From the NCBI RefSeq assembly GCF_000818015.1, contig NZ_CP007511.1:3668501-3732500 (forward strand): a stretch of DNA of 64,000 bases, given 5' to 3'. This DNA is from Stutzerimonas balearica DSM 6083 (GTDB lineage: Bacteria > Pseudomonadota > Gammaproteobacteria > Pseudomonadales > Pseudomonadaceae). Under the pieces are notes generated by a model. The model worked only from the letters and a program-made list of their open reading frames with translations. It had not been told where the DNA came from and did not search any database. Both the position numbers and the translations under genes were made by a program. Below, in pieces: positions 56,361 through 64,000 of the stretch. Within the stretch, counting starts at the first letter, position 1, and every line of letters begins with the position of its first letter.

Positions 56361-56666
56361 TTACCAGCTGGCCTTCACCAGCCCCGGTACGTCACCACGC
56401 ATAGCAGCCTGGCGCAGCATATTGCGCGACAGACCGAACTTGCGGTAGACGCCGTGCGGACGACCAGTCAGGCGGCAGCGGTTACGCAGACGCGATGCAC
56501 TCGCGTCGCGAGGCTGCTTCTGCAGTGCGACCTGGGCGTTCCAGCGCTCTTCCGGAGTGGAGTTCGGGTTAGCGATCACCGCTTTGAGAGCGGCACGCTT
56601 CTGAGCGAACTTGGCGACCAGACGCTGACGCTTCAGCTCGCGGTTCTTCATGCTTTGCTTAGCCAT
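56361..56666 (-). CDS. rpsN: 30S ribosomal protein S14
   Basis: A 101-residue protein ([40 protein letters not shown]). It is the long, zinc-independent form: the CxxC...CxxC motif of the short form is absent. It follows rplE by 12 bases. Confidence 0.98.
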   Translation of the reverse strand: MAKQSMKNRELKRQRLVAKFAQKRAALKAVIANPNSTPEERWNAQVALQKQPRDASASRLRNRCRLTGRPHGVYRKFGLSRNMLRQAAMRGDVPGLVKASW

Positions 56667-56678
56667 GTCCTACTCCGA

Positions 56679-57218
56679 TCAATTGCGGAACGGGAAGTTG
56701 AACGCGCGCAACAGCGCACGGCCCTCTTCGTCCGAGCGGGCAGTAGTGGTCAGGGTGATATCCAGACCACGCAGAGCATCGATCTTGTCGTAATCGATTT
56801 CCGGGAAGATGATCTGCTCTTTCACACCCATGCTGTAGTTGCCACGACCATCAAAGGACTTGGCATTCAGGCCGCGGAAGTCACGCACACGCGGCAGGGA
56901 GATGGAAAGGAGGCGATCCAGGAATTCGTACATACGCTCGCGACGCAGAGTCACTTTAACGCCGATCGGCCAGCCCTCACGGACCTTGAAACCTGCGATG
57001 GACTTGCGTGCGTGCGTCACGACGCACTTCTGACCGGTGATCTTTTCAAGATCGGCAACAGCGTTCTCGATGATCTTTTTGTCACCGATAGCCTCGCCAA
57101 GACCCATGTTCAGGGTGATCTTGGTGATACGCGGAACTTCCATCACGTTCGCAAGCTTCAGTTCTTCCTTCAGCTTCGGCGCGATTTCCTTCCGATAAAC
57201 TTCTTTTAGTCGTGCCAT
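56679..57218 (-). CDS. rplE: 50S ribosomal protein L5
   Basis: A 179-residue 5S rRNA-binding protein ([60 protein letters not shown]). In E. coli the S8 target lies at the start of this gene; I did not model it here. Confidence 0.98.
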   Translation of the reverse strand: MARLKEVYRKEIAPKLKEELKLANVMEVPRITKITLNMGLGEAIGDKKIIENAVADLEKITGQKCVVTHARKSIAGFKVREGWPIGVKVTLRRERMYEFLDRLLSISLPRVRDFRGLNAKSFDGRGNYSMGVKEQIIFPEIDYDKIDALRGLDITLTTTARSDEEGRALLRAFNFPFRN

Positions 57219-57237
57219 GGTTATCTACCTAGCAGTC

Positions 57238-57552
57238 TCAAGCATCAACCGGCTTTTGGGTCGACTTGAAGACACGAATTTTCTTGCCGTCCTCAACCTT
57301 GAAACCAACGCGATCAGCCTTGTCGGTTTCAGCATTGAAGATGGCGACGTTAGAGGCGTGCAGAGGCGCCTCCTTCTCGACGATACCGCCCTGGATGCCG
57401 GCCATGGGGTTCGGCTTGGTGTGGCGCTTGACCAGGTTGACACCGCCGACGACCAGACGGTCGTCGGCGAGAACCTTGAGCACCTTACCGCGCTTGCCCT
57501 TGTCTTTGCCGGCGATGACGATGATCTCGTCGTTGCGACGAATCTTTTGCAT
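57238..57552 (-). CDS. rplX: 50S ribosomal protein L24
   Basis: A 104-residue assembly-initiator protein with a KOW motif ([39 protein letters not shown]). It follows rplN by 11 bases. Confidence 0.98.
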   Translation of the reverse strand: MQKIRRNDEIIVIAGKDKGKRGKVLKVLADDRLVVGGVNLVKRHTKPNPMAGIQGGIVEKEAPLHASNVAIFNAETDKADRVGFKVEDGKKIRVFKSTQKPVDA

Positions 57553-57563
57553 GCGGCTACTCC

Positions 57564-57932
57564 TTACAGCACTTCAGGGGCAAGCGAGACGATCTTCATG
57601 AACTTCTCCGAACGAAGCTCACGAGTCACCGGCCCAAAGATACGGGTGCCGATCGGCTCCTGCTTGTTGTTCAGCAGGACCGCAGCATTGCCATCGAAGC
57701 GGATGATCGAGCCATCGGGACGACGCACACCGTGACGGGTGCGAACCACGACAGCAGTCATCACCTGACCCTTTTTCACCTTGCCACGTGGAATCGCTTC
57801 CTTGACCGTGACCTTGATGATGTCGCCGATACCGGCGTAACGACGATGGGAGCCGCCGAGCACCTTGATGCACATGACACGGCGGGCACCGCTGTTGTCA
57901 GCCACATCGAGCATGGATTGAGTCTGAATCAT
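57564..57932 (-). CDS. rplN: 50S ribosomal protein L14
   Basis: A 122-residue protein at the subunit interface ([40 protein letters not shown]). In E. coli this is the first spc gene; only 23 bases separate it from rpsQ here, with no visible promoter, so S10 and spc may be one transcript. Confidence 0.98.
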   Translation of the reverse strand: MIQTQSMLDVADNSGARRVMCIKVLGGSHRRYAGIGDIIKVTVKEAIPRGKVKKGQVMTAVVVRTRHGVRRPDGSIIRFDGNAAVLLNNKQEPIGTRIFGPVTRELRSEKFMKIVSLAPEVL

Positions 57933-57955
57933 ATAATTTCTCCGACCCCTAGCCC

Positions 57956-58222
57956 TTAGACTTCGACGGCGCGTTCGACGACGTCAACCAGCGTCCAGGA
58001 CTTGGTCTTGGCCATCGGGCGGGTCTCACGAATGGTGACCTTGTCGCCGATGCGGCACTGATTGCTTTCATCGTGAGCGTGCAGCTTGGTCGAACGCTTC
58101 ACATATTTACCGTAGATCGGGTGCTTGACGCGACGCTCGATCAGAACGGTGATGGTCTTGTCCATTTTGTCGCTGACGACGCGACCGGTCAGCGTACGGA
58201 CGGTTTTCTGAGCTTCAGCCAT
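57956..58222 (-). CDS. rpsQ: 30S ribosomal protein S17
   Basis: An 88-residue OB-fold 16S rRNA-binding protein ([39 protein letters not shown]). ATG 58222 gives the family start; two extra codons upstream are possible but unlikely. Confidence 0.97.
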   Translation of the reverse strand: MAEAQKTVRTLTGRVVSDKMDKTITVLIERRVKHPIYGKYVKRSTKLHAHDESNQCRIGDKVTIRETRPMAKTKSWTLVDVVERAVEV

Positions 58223-58224
58223 GA

Positions 58225-58416
58225 TCACTTACCTGCCTGCTGGTTGAGCACAGTCTTGACACGAGCGATGTCGCGCTTGACTTGCGAGAGCAGGTGAGAC
58301 TGCCCCAACTGGCCAGTCGCCTTCTGCATACGCAGATTGAACTGGTCGCGCAGCAGCTCGAGCAGTTGCTCGTTCAGCTGCTGAGCGGATTTTTCACGAA
58401 GTTCATTCGCTTTCAT
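58225..58416 (-). CDS. rpmC: 50S ribosomal protein L29
   Basis: A 63-residue helical protein at the tunnel exit ([37 protein letters not shown]). It overlaps the rplP stop as TGATG and is two bases from rpsQ. Confidence 0.97.
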   Translation of the reverse strand: MKANELREKSAQQLNEQLLELLRDQFNLRMQKATGQLGQSHLLSQVKRDIARVKTVLNQQAGK

Positions 58417-58829
58417 CACATCACCGTCCGCTTAACAAAGGAGGTGGCGAGCGGCAGCTTTGCAGCAGCCAGGGCGAAAGCCTCACGCGCCAGCTCTTCG
58501 GAAACACCCTCGATCTCGTAGAGCACCTTGCCCGGCTGAATCTGGGCTACCCAGTACTCGACGCCACCCTTACCTTTACCCATCCGGACTTCCAGAGGCT
58601 TCTTGGTAACAGGCTTGTCGGGGAACACGCGAATCCAGATCTTGCCGCCACGCTTAACGTGACGAGTAAGCGCACGACGCGCTGCCTCGATCTGGCGCGC
58701 AGTCAAGCGACCACGGGATACGGACTTCAGCGCGAACTCGCCGAAGCTCACTTTGCTACCGCGCTGCGCCAGACCACGGTTGTGGCCGGTCATCTGCTTG
58801 CGGAATTTTGTACGCTTTGGTTGCAACAT
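58416..58829 (-). CDS. rplP: 50S ribosomal protein L16
   Basis: A 137-residue protein near the A-site tRNA ([40 protein letters not shown]). The Arg in the RMGKG loop, the YcfD hydroxylation site in E. coli, is present. Confidence 0.98.
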   Translation of the reverse strand: MLQPKRTKFRKQMTGHNRGLAQRGSKVSFGEFALKSVSRGRLTARQIEAARRALTRHVKRGGKIWIRVFPDKPVTKKPLEVRMGKGKGGVEYWVAQIQPGKVLYEIEGVSEELAREAFALAAAKLPLATSFVKRTVM

Positions 58830-58841
58830 TTGGCGTACTCC

Positions 58842-59528
58842 TTATTTGGCAGCTTTTTTACGAGGAGCGGGCGCCTGCGGCTTGAGCTCTTCATGGCGGC
58901 CACCGATGACCTCACCCTTGAAGATCCAGACCTTGACACCGATCACACCGTAGGTGGTGTGCGCTTCGTAGGTGGCGTAGTCGATATCCGCACGCAGGGT
59001 GTGCAGCGGCACACGACCTTCGCGATACCATTCGGTACGGGCAATCTCGGCACCGCCAAGACGACCGCTCACCTGGATCTTGATGCCCTTGGCACCAATG
59101 CGGATGGCGTTCTGCACCGCACGCTTCATGGCGCGACGGAACATCACACGACGCTCCAGCTGCTGAGCAACGCTCTGTGCAACCAGCATGGCATCGAGTT
59201 CCGGCTTGCGGATTTCCTCGATGTTGATGTGCACCGGCACACCCATTTGCTTGGTCAGGTCCTGACGCAGCTTCTCAACATCCTCTCCCTTCTTGCCGAT
59301 GACGATGCCAGGGCGAGCGGTGTGGATGGTGATGCGTGCGGTTTGAGCCGGACGATGAATATCGATACGGCTTACGGACGCGCTTTTTAGTTTGTCTTGG
59401 AGGTACTCACGCACGTTCAGATCTGCAAGCAGATAATCGGCGTAGGTACGGCCGTCTGCATACCAGACGGAGGTGTGCTCCTTGACGATTCCCAGGCGAA
59501 TGCCAGTGGGATGTACTTTCTGACCCAT
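58842..59528 (-). CDS. rpsC: 30S ribosomal protein S3
   Basis: A 228-residue protein with an N-terminal KH domain ([17 protein letters not shown]) and the start [20 protein letters not shown]. It guards the mRNA entry channel. ATG 59528 gives the family start; nine upstream codons run into the rplV end and are unlikely. Confidence 0.97.
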   Translation of the reverse strand: MGQKVHPTGIRLGIVKEHTSVWYADGRTYADYLLADLNVREYLQDKLKSASVSRIDIHRPAQTARITIHTARPGIVIGKKGEDVEKLRQDLTKQMGVPVHINIEEIRKPELDAMLVAQSVAQQLERRVMFRRAMKRAVQNAIRIGAKGIKIQVSGRLGGAEIARTEWYREGRVPLHTLRADIDYATYEAHTTYGVIGVKVWIFKGEVIGGRHEELKPQAPAPRKKAAK

Positions 59529-59541
59529 CTGATCGACTCCG

Positions 59542-59874
59542 TTACTTGTCCGCAACCTTGACAGTGATATGGCAAGACCGCTTGACGATGCGATCAGCGC
59601 GGCCTTTGGCCCGCGGCATGATTCGCTTAAGCGAACGCCCTTCGTTGACGAAGACGGTGGAGACCTTCAGGTCGTCCACATCAGCGCCCTCGTTGTGCTC
59701 GGCGTTAGCAACGGCCGACTCGAGCACTTTCTTCATGATTTCCGCGGCTTTCTTACTGCTGAAAGCCAGCAGGTTGAGCGCATCGCCCACCTTCTTCCCG
59801 CGGATCTGGTCGGCGACCAGGCGGGCTTTCTGGGCGGAGATGCGAGCGCCCGACAACTTAGCGGCTACTTCCAT
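59542..59874 (-). CDS. rplV: 50S ribosomal protein L22
   Basis: A 110-residue protein whose long loop lines the exit tunnel ([39 protein letters not shown]). The macrolide-related loop looks normal. Confidence 0.98.
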   Translation of the reverse strand: MEVAAKLSGARISAQKARLVADQIRGKKVGDALNLLAFSSKKAAEIMKKVLESAVANAEHNEGADVDDLKVSTVFVNEGRSLKRIMPRAKGRADRIVKRSCHITVKVADK

Positions 59875-59887
59875 CTTTCCTTACCCC

Positions 59888-60163
59888 TTAGCGCTTGCCT
59901 TTCTTGTCCGCTACGTGACCACGGTAGGTCCGGGTAGCAGCGAACTCGCCGAGCTTGTGGCCGACCATGTCTTCGCTCACGAGGACCGGGACGTGCTGGC
60001 GACCGTTGTGTACAGCAATGGTCAAACCGACCATCTGCGGCAGGATCATCGAACGACGCGACCAGGTTTTCACCGGCTTGCGATCGTTCTTTTCCACCGC
60101 CGCCTCGACCTTCTTCAATAGGTGAAGATCGATAAAAGGACCTTTTTTCAGAGAACGCGGCAC
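59888..60163 (-). CDS. rpsS: 30S ribosomal protein S19
   Basis: A 91-residue head protein ([39 protein letters not shown]). It contacts the A-site finger. Confidence 0.98.
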
Positions 60164-60179
60164 TGTCGTATCCCTCTAG

Positions 60180-61001
60180 TTACTTGCGACGACGGACGAT
60201 CATGTTATCGGTGCGCTTGTTGGAGCGGGTCTTCGCGCCCTTGGTCGGGAAGCCCCATGGCGACACCGGATGACGACCACCGGAGGTACGACCTTCACCA
60301 CCACCGTGCGGGTGATCTACCGGGTTCATGGCAACACCACGAACGGTCGGACGCACACCACGCCAGCGCTTGGCACCGGCCTTGCCCAGAGAGCGCAGGC
60401 TGTGCTCCGAGTTGGAGACCTCGCCCAGGGTTGCACGACACTCGGCCAGCACCTTGCGCATCTCACCGGAACGCAGGCGAAGCGTCACGTAGGAGCCTTC
60501 GCGAGCGACCAGCTGAGCCGAAGCACCAGCGGAGCGAGCGATCTGCGCCCCCTTACCTGGCTTGAGTTCGATACCGTGAACGGTCGAACCAACCGGGATA
60601 TTACGCAGCGGCAGGCTGTTGCCAGCCTTGATCGGCGCATTGACACCGGAAACCAGCTGATCGCCAGCAGCGACACCTTTCGGCGCAATGATGTAGCGAC
60701 GCTCGCCATCGGCATACTTCAGCAACGCAATGTGAGCAGTACGGTTCGGGTCATATTCGACACGCTCGACGATGGCAGGAATGCCATCCTTGTTGCGGCG
60801 GAAATCGACCAGACGATAGTGCTGCTTATGACCACCACCGACGTGACGAGTGGTGATGCGACCGTTGTTGTTACGGCCACCGGTTTTCGACTTCTTCTCG
60901 ACCAGCGGTGCGTAAGGAGCGCCTTTGTGAAGCTCCTGATTGACCACCTTGACCACAAAACGGCGGCCCGCGGAAGTCGGCTTGCATTTAACGATTGCCA
61001 T
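60180..61001 (-). CDS. rplB: 50S ribosomal protein L2
   Basis: A 273-residue protein near the peptidyl-transferase centre ([40 protein letters not shown]). The conserved His in [10 protein letters not shown] is present. Confidence 0.98.
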   Translation of the reverse strand: MAIVKCKPTSAGRRFVVKVVNQELHKGAPYAPLVEKKSKTGGRNNNGRITTRHVGGGHKQHYRLVDFRRNKDGIPAIVERVEYDPNRTAHIALLKYADGERRYIIAPKGVAAGDQLVSGVNAPIKAGNSLPLRNIPVGSTVHGIELKPGKGAQIARSAGASAQLVAREGSYVTLRLRSGEMRKVLAECRATLGEVSNSEHSLRSLGKAGAKRWRGVRPTVRGVAMNPVDHPHGGGEGRTSGGRHPVSPWGFPTKGAKTRSNKRTDNMIVRRRK

Positions 61002-61016
61002 GATGCACCCCCTCCC

Positions 61017-61316
61017 TTACTCAGCACTGCTGGCGAAATCGAGATCCTGGCCCGGCTGAAGAGCGATGTACGCCTTCTTCCAGTCGTTGCGCTTGCCCAG
61101 ACCGCGAGCGGTACGCTTGGTCTTGCCCTGAACATTCAGGGTATTGACGGCAGCAACCTTCACGCCGAACAGGCTTTCAACAGCCTTCTTGATTTCCAGC
61201 TTGGTTGCGTCAGTCGCAACCTTGAATACGAATTGGCTCTTGCCATCGGCCAGCACAGTTGCCTTCTCGGAGACGTGCGGACCAAGCAGAACTTTGAATA
61301 CGCGTTCCTGGTTCAT
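61017..61316 (-). CDS. rplW: 50S ribosomal protein L23
   Basis: A 99-residue tunnel-exit protein that docks trigger factor and SRP ([40 protein letters not shown]). It overlaps rplD by four bases (ATGA). Confidence 0.98.
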   Translation of the reverse strand: MNQERVFKVLLGPHVSEKATVLADGKSQFVFKVATDATKLEIKKAVESLFGVKVAAVNTLNVQGKTKRTARGLGKRNDWKKAYIALQPGQDLDFASSAE

Positions 61317-61915
61317 CCCAGCAGCTCCTCGAATTTCTTCACAGCCGACACGGTGATGAGCACCTTGTCGTAGGCAATGAGGCTGACCGGATCCGAGCCC
61401 TGCACATCGCGGACATCCACGTGCGGCAGGTTGCGGGCAGCCAGATACAGGTTCTGATCAACGGCATCGGAAACAATGAGCACGTCATTCAGGCCCATGC
61501 CGTTCAGCTTGCCGGCTAGTTGCTTGGTTTTCGGCGAATCAACGGCGAAATCCTCGACAACCACCAGGCGCTCCGAGCGGACCAACTCACTGAGGATGGA
61601 GCGCAGAGCCGCGCGATACATCTTCTTGTTGAGCTTTTGCTCATGATTCTGCGGACGAGCAGCAAAGGTAACGCCACCGCCACGCCAGATCGGACCACGA
61701 GTAGTACCGGCACGCGCGCGACCGGTACCTTTCTGACGCCAGGGGCGCTTACCGCCACCGGAGACATCGGAACGGCTTTTCTGCTGCTTGCTGCCCTGAC
61801 GACCACCAGCCATGTAGGCAACTACAGCCTGGTGCACGAGGGTCTCGTTGAACTCGCCACCAAAGGCGCGATCGGAGACTTCGATGGCCTGAGCGCCATT
61901 AACATTCAATTGCAT
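61313..61915 (-). CDS. rplD: 50S ribosomal protein L4
   Basis: A 200-residue protein with a tunnel loop ([37 protein letters not shown]). In E. coli L4 represses its own S10 operon; the short leader here makes that mechanism doubtful. Confidence 0.98.
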   Translation of the reverse strand: MQLNVNGAQAIEVSDRAFGGEFNETLVHQAVVAYMAGGRQGSKQQKSRSDVSGGGKRPWRQKGTGRARAGTTRGPIWRGGGVTFAARPQNHEQKLNKKMYRAALRSILSELVRSERLVVVEDFAVDSPKTKQLAGKLNGMGLNDVLIVSDAVDQNLYLAARNLPHVDVRDVQGSDPVSLIAYDKVLITVSAVKKFEELLG

Positions 61916-61927
61916 GTGAACTCCCCC

Positions 61928-62563
61928 TTAACCGCGAGCCTTGACGGCCGGACGCACGAGAACGTCGCCACCGGTCGCACCGGGCACTGCGCCCTTGACC
62001 AGCAGGAGGTTGCGCTCGGCATCGACACGCACGATTTCCAGGGACTGCACGGTTACGCGCTCGGCGCCCATGTGCCCGGACATCTTTTTGCCCTTGAATA
62101 CACGACCAGGAGTCTGGCACTGACCGATGGATCCCGGGACGCGGTGGGATACGGAGTTACCGTGGGTATTGTCCTGACCACGGAAATTCCAGCGCTTGAT
62201 GGTACCGGCAAAGCCTTTACCCCTGGACTGACCGGTGACATCCACCAGCTGTCCTGCCTGAAAGATTTCCGCCTTGATTTCGTCACCAGCCTGGTATTCG
62301 CCGTCTTCCAGACGAAACTCCAGAACGGCGCGACCTGCAGCGACATTCGCCTTAGCGAAGTGACCGGCCTGCGCTTTGGTCACACGGGAAGCACGACGCT
62401 CACCAACGGTAACCTGCACCGCACGGTAGCCATCGCTTTCTTCGTTCTTGAACTGGGTGACGCGATTCGGCTCGATCTCGATGACCGTAACCGGAATAGA
62501 GACACCTTCTTCGGTGAAGATGCGGGTCATGCCGCACTTACGACCGACTACACCAATAGTCAT
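61928..62563 (-). CDS. rplC: 50S ribosomal protein L3
   Basis: A 211-residue protein ([40 protein letters not shown]). It reaches the peptidyl-transferase centre. The methylated Gln in E. coli corresponds to the NFRGQD motif here. Confidence 0.98.
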   Translation of the reverse strand: MTIGVVGRKCGMTRIFTEEGVSIPVTVIEIEPNRVTQFKNEESDGYRAVQVTVGERRASRVTKAQAGHFAKANVAAGRAVLEFRLEDGEYQAGDEIKAEIFQAGQLVDVTGQSRGKGFAGTIKRWNFRGQDNTHGNSVSHRVPGSIGQCQTPGRVFKGKKMSGHMGAERVTVQSLEIVRVDAERNLLLVKGAVPGATGGDVLVRPAVKARG

Positions 62564-62629
62564 TTTAAAACCTCTTGAGTGTACGGGGCTTTCACCCGCT
62601 ATGGCCGCCCATTTCAGAGCGTTACACGA

Positions 62630-62974
<345 letters not shown>

Positions 62975-63019
62975 TTAGCCATCCCTACCAGACGAAAACG
63001 CCTGATAAAAGGAGGCGCA

Positions 63020-63048
63020 ATTGTACGGATGCGTCCAGGGGGTGTCAA
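63020..63048 (-). promoter_or_regulatory. Near-consensus promoter of the S10 operon
   Basis: On the minus strand TTGACA (63048-63043) and TACAAT (63025-63020) are exactly 17 bases apart. The rpsJ ATG lies about 64 bases downstream of the -10. Confidence 0.87.
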
Positions 63049-63064
63049 TAAATGACCAGCAATA

Positions 63065-63092
63065 GAAAAGGGCCCCCGAAGGGGCCCTTTTC
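63065..63092 (-). terminator. Intrinsic terminator of tuf
   Basis: A perfect 12-bp stem (GAAAAGGGCCCC / GGGGCCCTTTTC) with a CGAA loop ends tuf transcription before the S10 promoter, so the two transcripts are separate. Confidence 0.88.
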
Positions 63093-63106
63093 CAGACTCA
63101 CCGAAC

Positions 63107-64000
63107 TTATTCGATGACCTTGGCGACCACGCCGGCACCAACGGTACGACCGCCTTCGCGAATAGCGAAGCGCAGGCCGTCTTCCATGGCGATCGGCTTG
63201 ATCAGGGTGACAACCATCTTGATGTTGTCGCCCGGCATAACCATCTCAACGCCTTCCGGCAGTTCGCACGAACCGGTCACGTCGGTGGTACGGAAGTAGA
63301 ACTGCGGACGGTAGCCCTTGAAGAACGGGGTATGACGACCACCTTCTTCCTTGGACAGCACGTACACTTCCGCCTCGAACTTGGTGTGCGGCTTGATGGT
63401 GCCCGGCTTGGCCAGAACCTGACCACGCTCAACCTCGTCACGCTTGGTGCCACGCAGCAGCACACCGCAGTTCTCGCCCGCACGACCTTCGTCGAGCAGC
63501 TTGCGGAACATCTCGACACCCGTACAGGTAGTCTTGGTGGTCGGACGCAGACCAACGATTTCGATCTCTTCCTGCACCTTGATGATGCCGCGCTCGACAC
63601 GACCGGTAACCACGGTACCGCGACCGGAGATCGAGAACACGTCTTCGATCGGCATCAGGAACGGCTTGTCGATAGCACGCACCGGCTCCGGAATGTAGCT
63701 GTCCAGGGTCTCGACCAGCTTCTTGACCGCAGTGGTGCCCAGGCCGTTCTCGTCTTCGCCGTTCAGCGCCATCAGCGCAGAGCCAACGATGATCGGCGTG
63801 TCGTCACCCGGGAAGTCGTAGGTGCTCAGCAGGTCGCGAACTTCCATCTCGACCAATTCCAGCAGCTCGGCGTCGTCGACCATGTCGGCCTTGTTCAGGA
63901 ACACGACGATGTAAGGAACACCTACCTGACGGGACAGCAGGATGTGCTCACGCGTTTGCGGCATGGGGCCGTCAGCAGCCGAGCAAACCAGGATCGCGCC
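63107..64000 (-). CDS. tuf: Elongation factor Tu (C-terminal three quarters)
   Basis: The 5' end lies beyond base 64000. The 297 visible codons begin inside the GTPase domain ([19 protein letters not shown]) and include the guanine-specificity motif NKADMVDD. They continue through domain 2 ([17 protein letters not shown]) to the domain 3 end ([20 protein letters not shown]). EF-Tu delivers aminoacyl-tRNA. Its place before rpsJ suggests the tuf copy of the str operon. Confidence 0.97.
   Translation of the reverse strand, partial: GAILVCSAADGPMPQTREHILLSRQVGVPYIVVFLNKADMVDDAELLELVEMEVRDLLSTYDFPGDDTPIIVGSALMALNGEDENGLGTTAVKKLVETLDSYIPEPVRAIDKPFLMPIEDVFSISGRGTVVTGRVERGIIKVQEEIEIVGLRPTTKTTCTGVEMFRKLLDEGRAGENCGVLLRGTKRDEVERGQVLAKPGTIKPHTKFEAEVYVLSKEEGGRHTPFFKGYRPQFYFRTTDVTGSCELPEGVEMVMPGDNIKMVVTLIKPIAMEDGLRFAIREGGRTVGAGVVAKVIE

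Overview
The window is a GC-rich chromosomal segment from a Pseudomonas-type gammaproteobacterium, perhaps of the P. stutzeri/Stutzerimonas group. Gene content supports this: the nrdR-ribD-ribC-ribBA-ribH-nusB-thiL-pgpA cluster; the zinc operon, ompW/oprG and two sugar-nucleotide genes in a row; and ssb-yajR-uvrA-katA beside the alpha, spc and S10 ribosomal operons. From memory this matches two separate P. aeruginosa blocks, here joined. The species call is inference. Genes are densely packed, often with ATGA or TGATG overlaps. I see no prophage, insertion sequence, CRISPR array, tRNA or rRNA.

Layout. 1-5.8 kb: the end of a NYN/LOTUS protein, a small secreted protein, a cysteine-rich copper protein, an IMPACT-family protein, a 400-base AT-richer gap with DnaA-box-like sites, adenine deaminase, and a divergent TetR/Bcr-type efflux pair. 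5.8-8.9 kb: a copper module of copZ divergent from copA-cueR, with two CueR-type operators. 8.9-13.6 kb: a small membrane protein, haem-less ferritin, an HI0933-type flavoprotein, a zinc alcohol dehydrogenase and a DEAD-box helicase. 13.8-19.1 kb: a cobalamin riboswitch, btuB, btuFCD and a divergent PduO-like adenosyltransferase. 19.1-27.1 kb: riboflavin genes with an FMN riboswitch, plus nusB, thiL, pgpA and nrdR. 27.2-31.7 kb: lipoprotein-methyltransferase-ThpR operon, a sulfur-transfer pair and CnoX. 31.8-34.9 kb: a Zur-type zinc operon. 34.9-39.9 kb: a Fur-type TonB energy-transduction operon with a long TtpC-like ExbB. 40-44.6 kb: OmpW, two NAD(P)-fold sugar-nucleotide enzymes, Ssb and YajR. 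44.7-49.1 kb: uvrA and katA. 49.3-64 kb: the alpha, spc and S10 operons on the minus strand, ending inside tuf.

Much of the window concerns metals and cofactors: copper export, iron storage, TonB-driven uptake, zinc, cobalamin and flavin. Regulation is readable in the DNA: two riboswitches with hairpins over Shine-Dalgarno sites, CueR, Zur-, Fur- and ANR-like sites, and near-consensus promoters before the S10 and alpha operons.

I found no clearly new multi-gene system. The best leads are the divergent PduO-like protein in the B12 operon, a 16-codon leader ORF under the FMN riboswitch that overlaps ribC, the zinc ABC operon of unknown direction, the six-gene TtpC/TonB operon, the DnaA-box gap and a structured gap between rpsN and rpsH.
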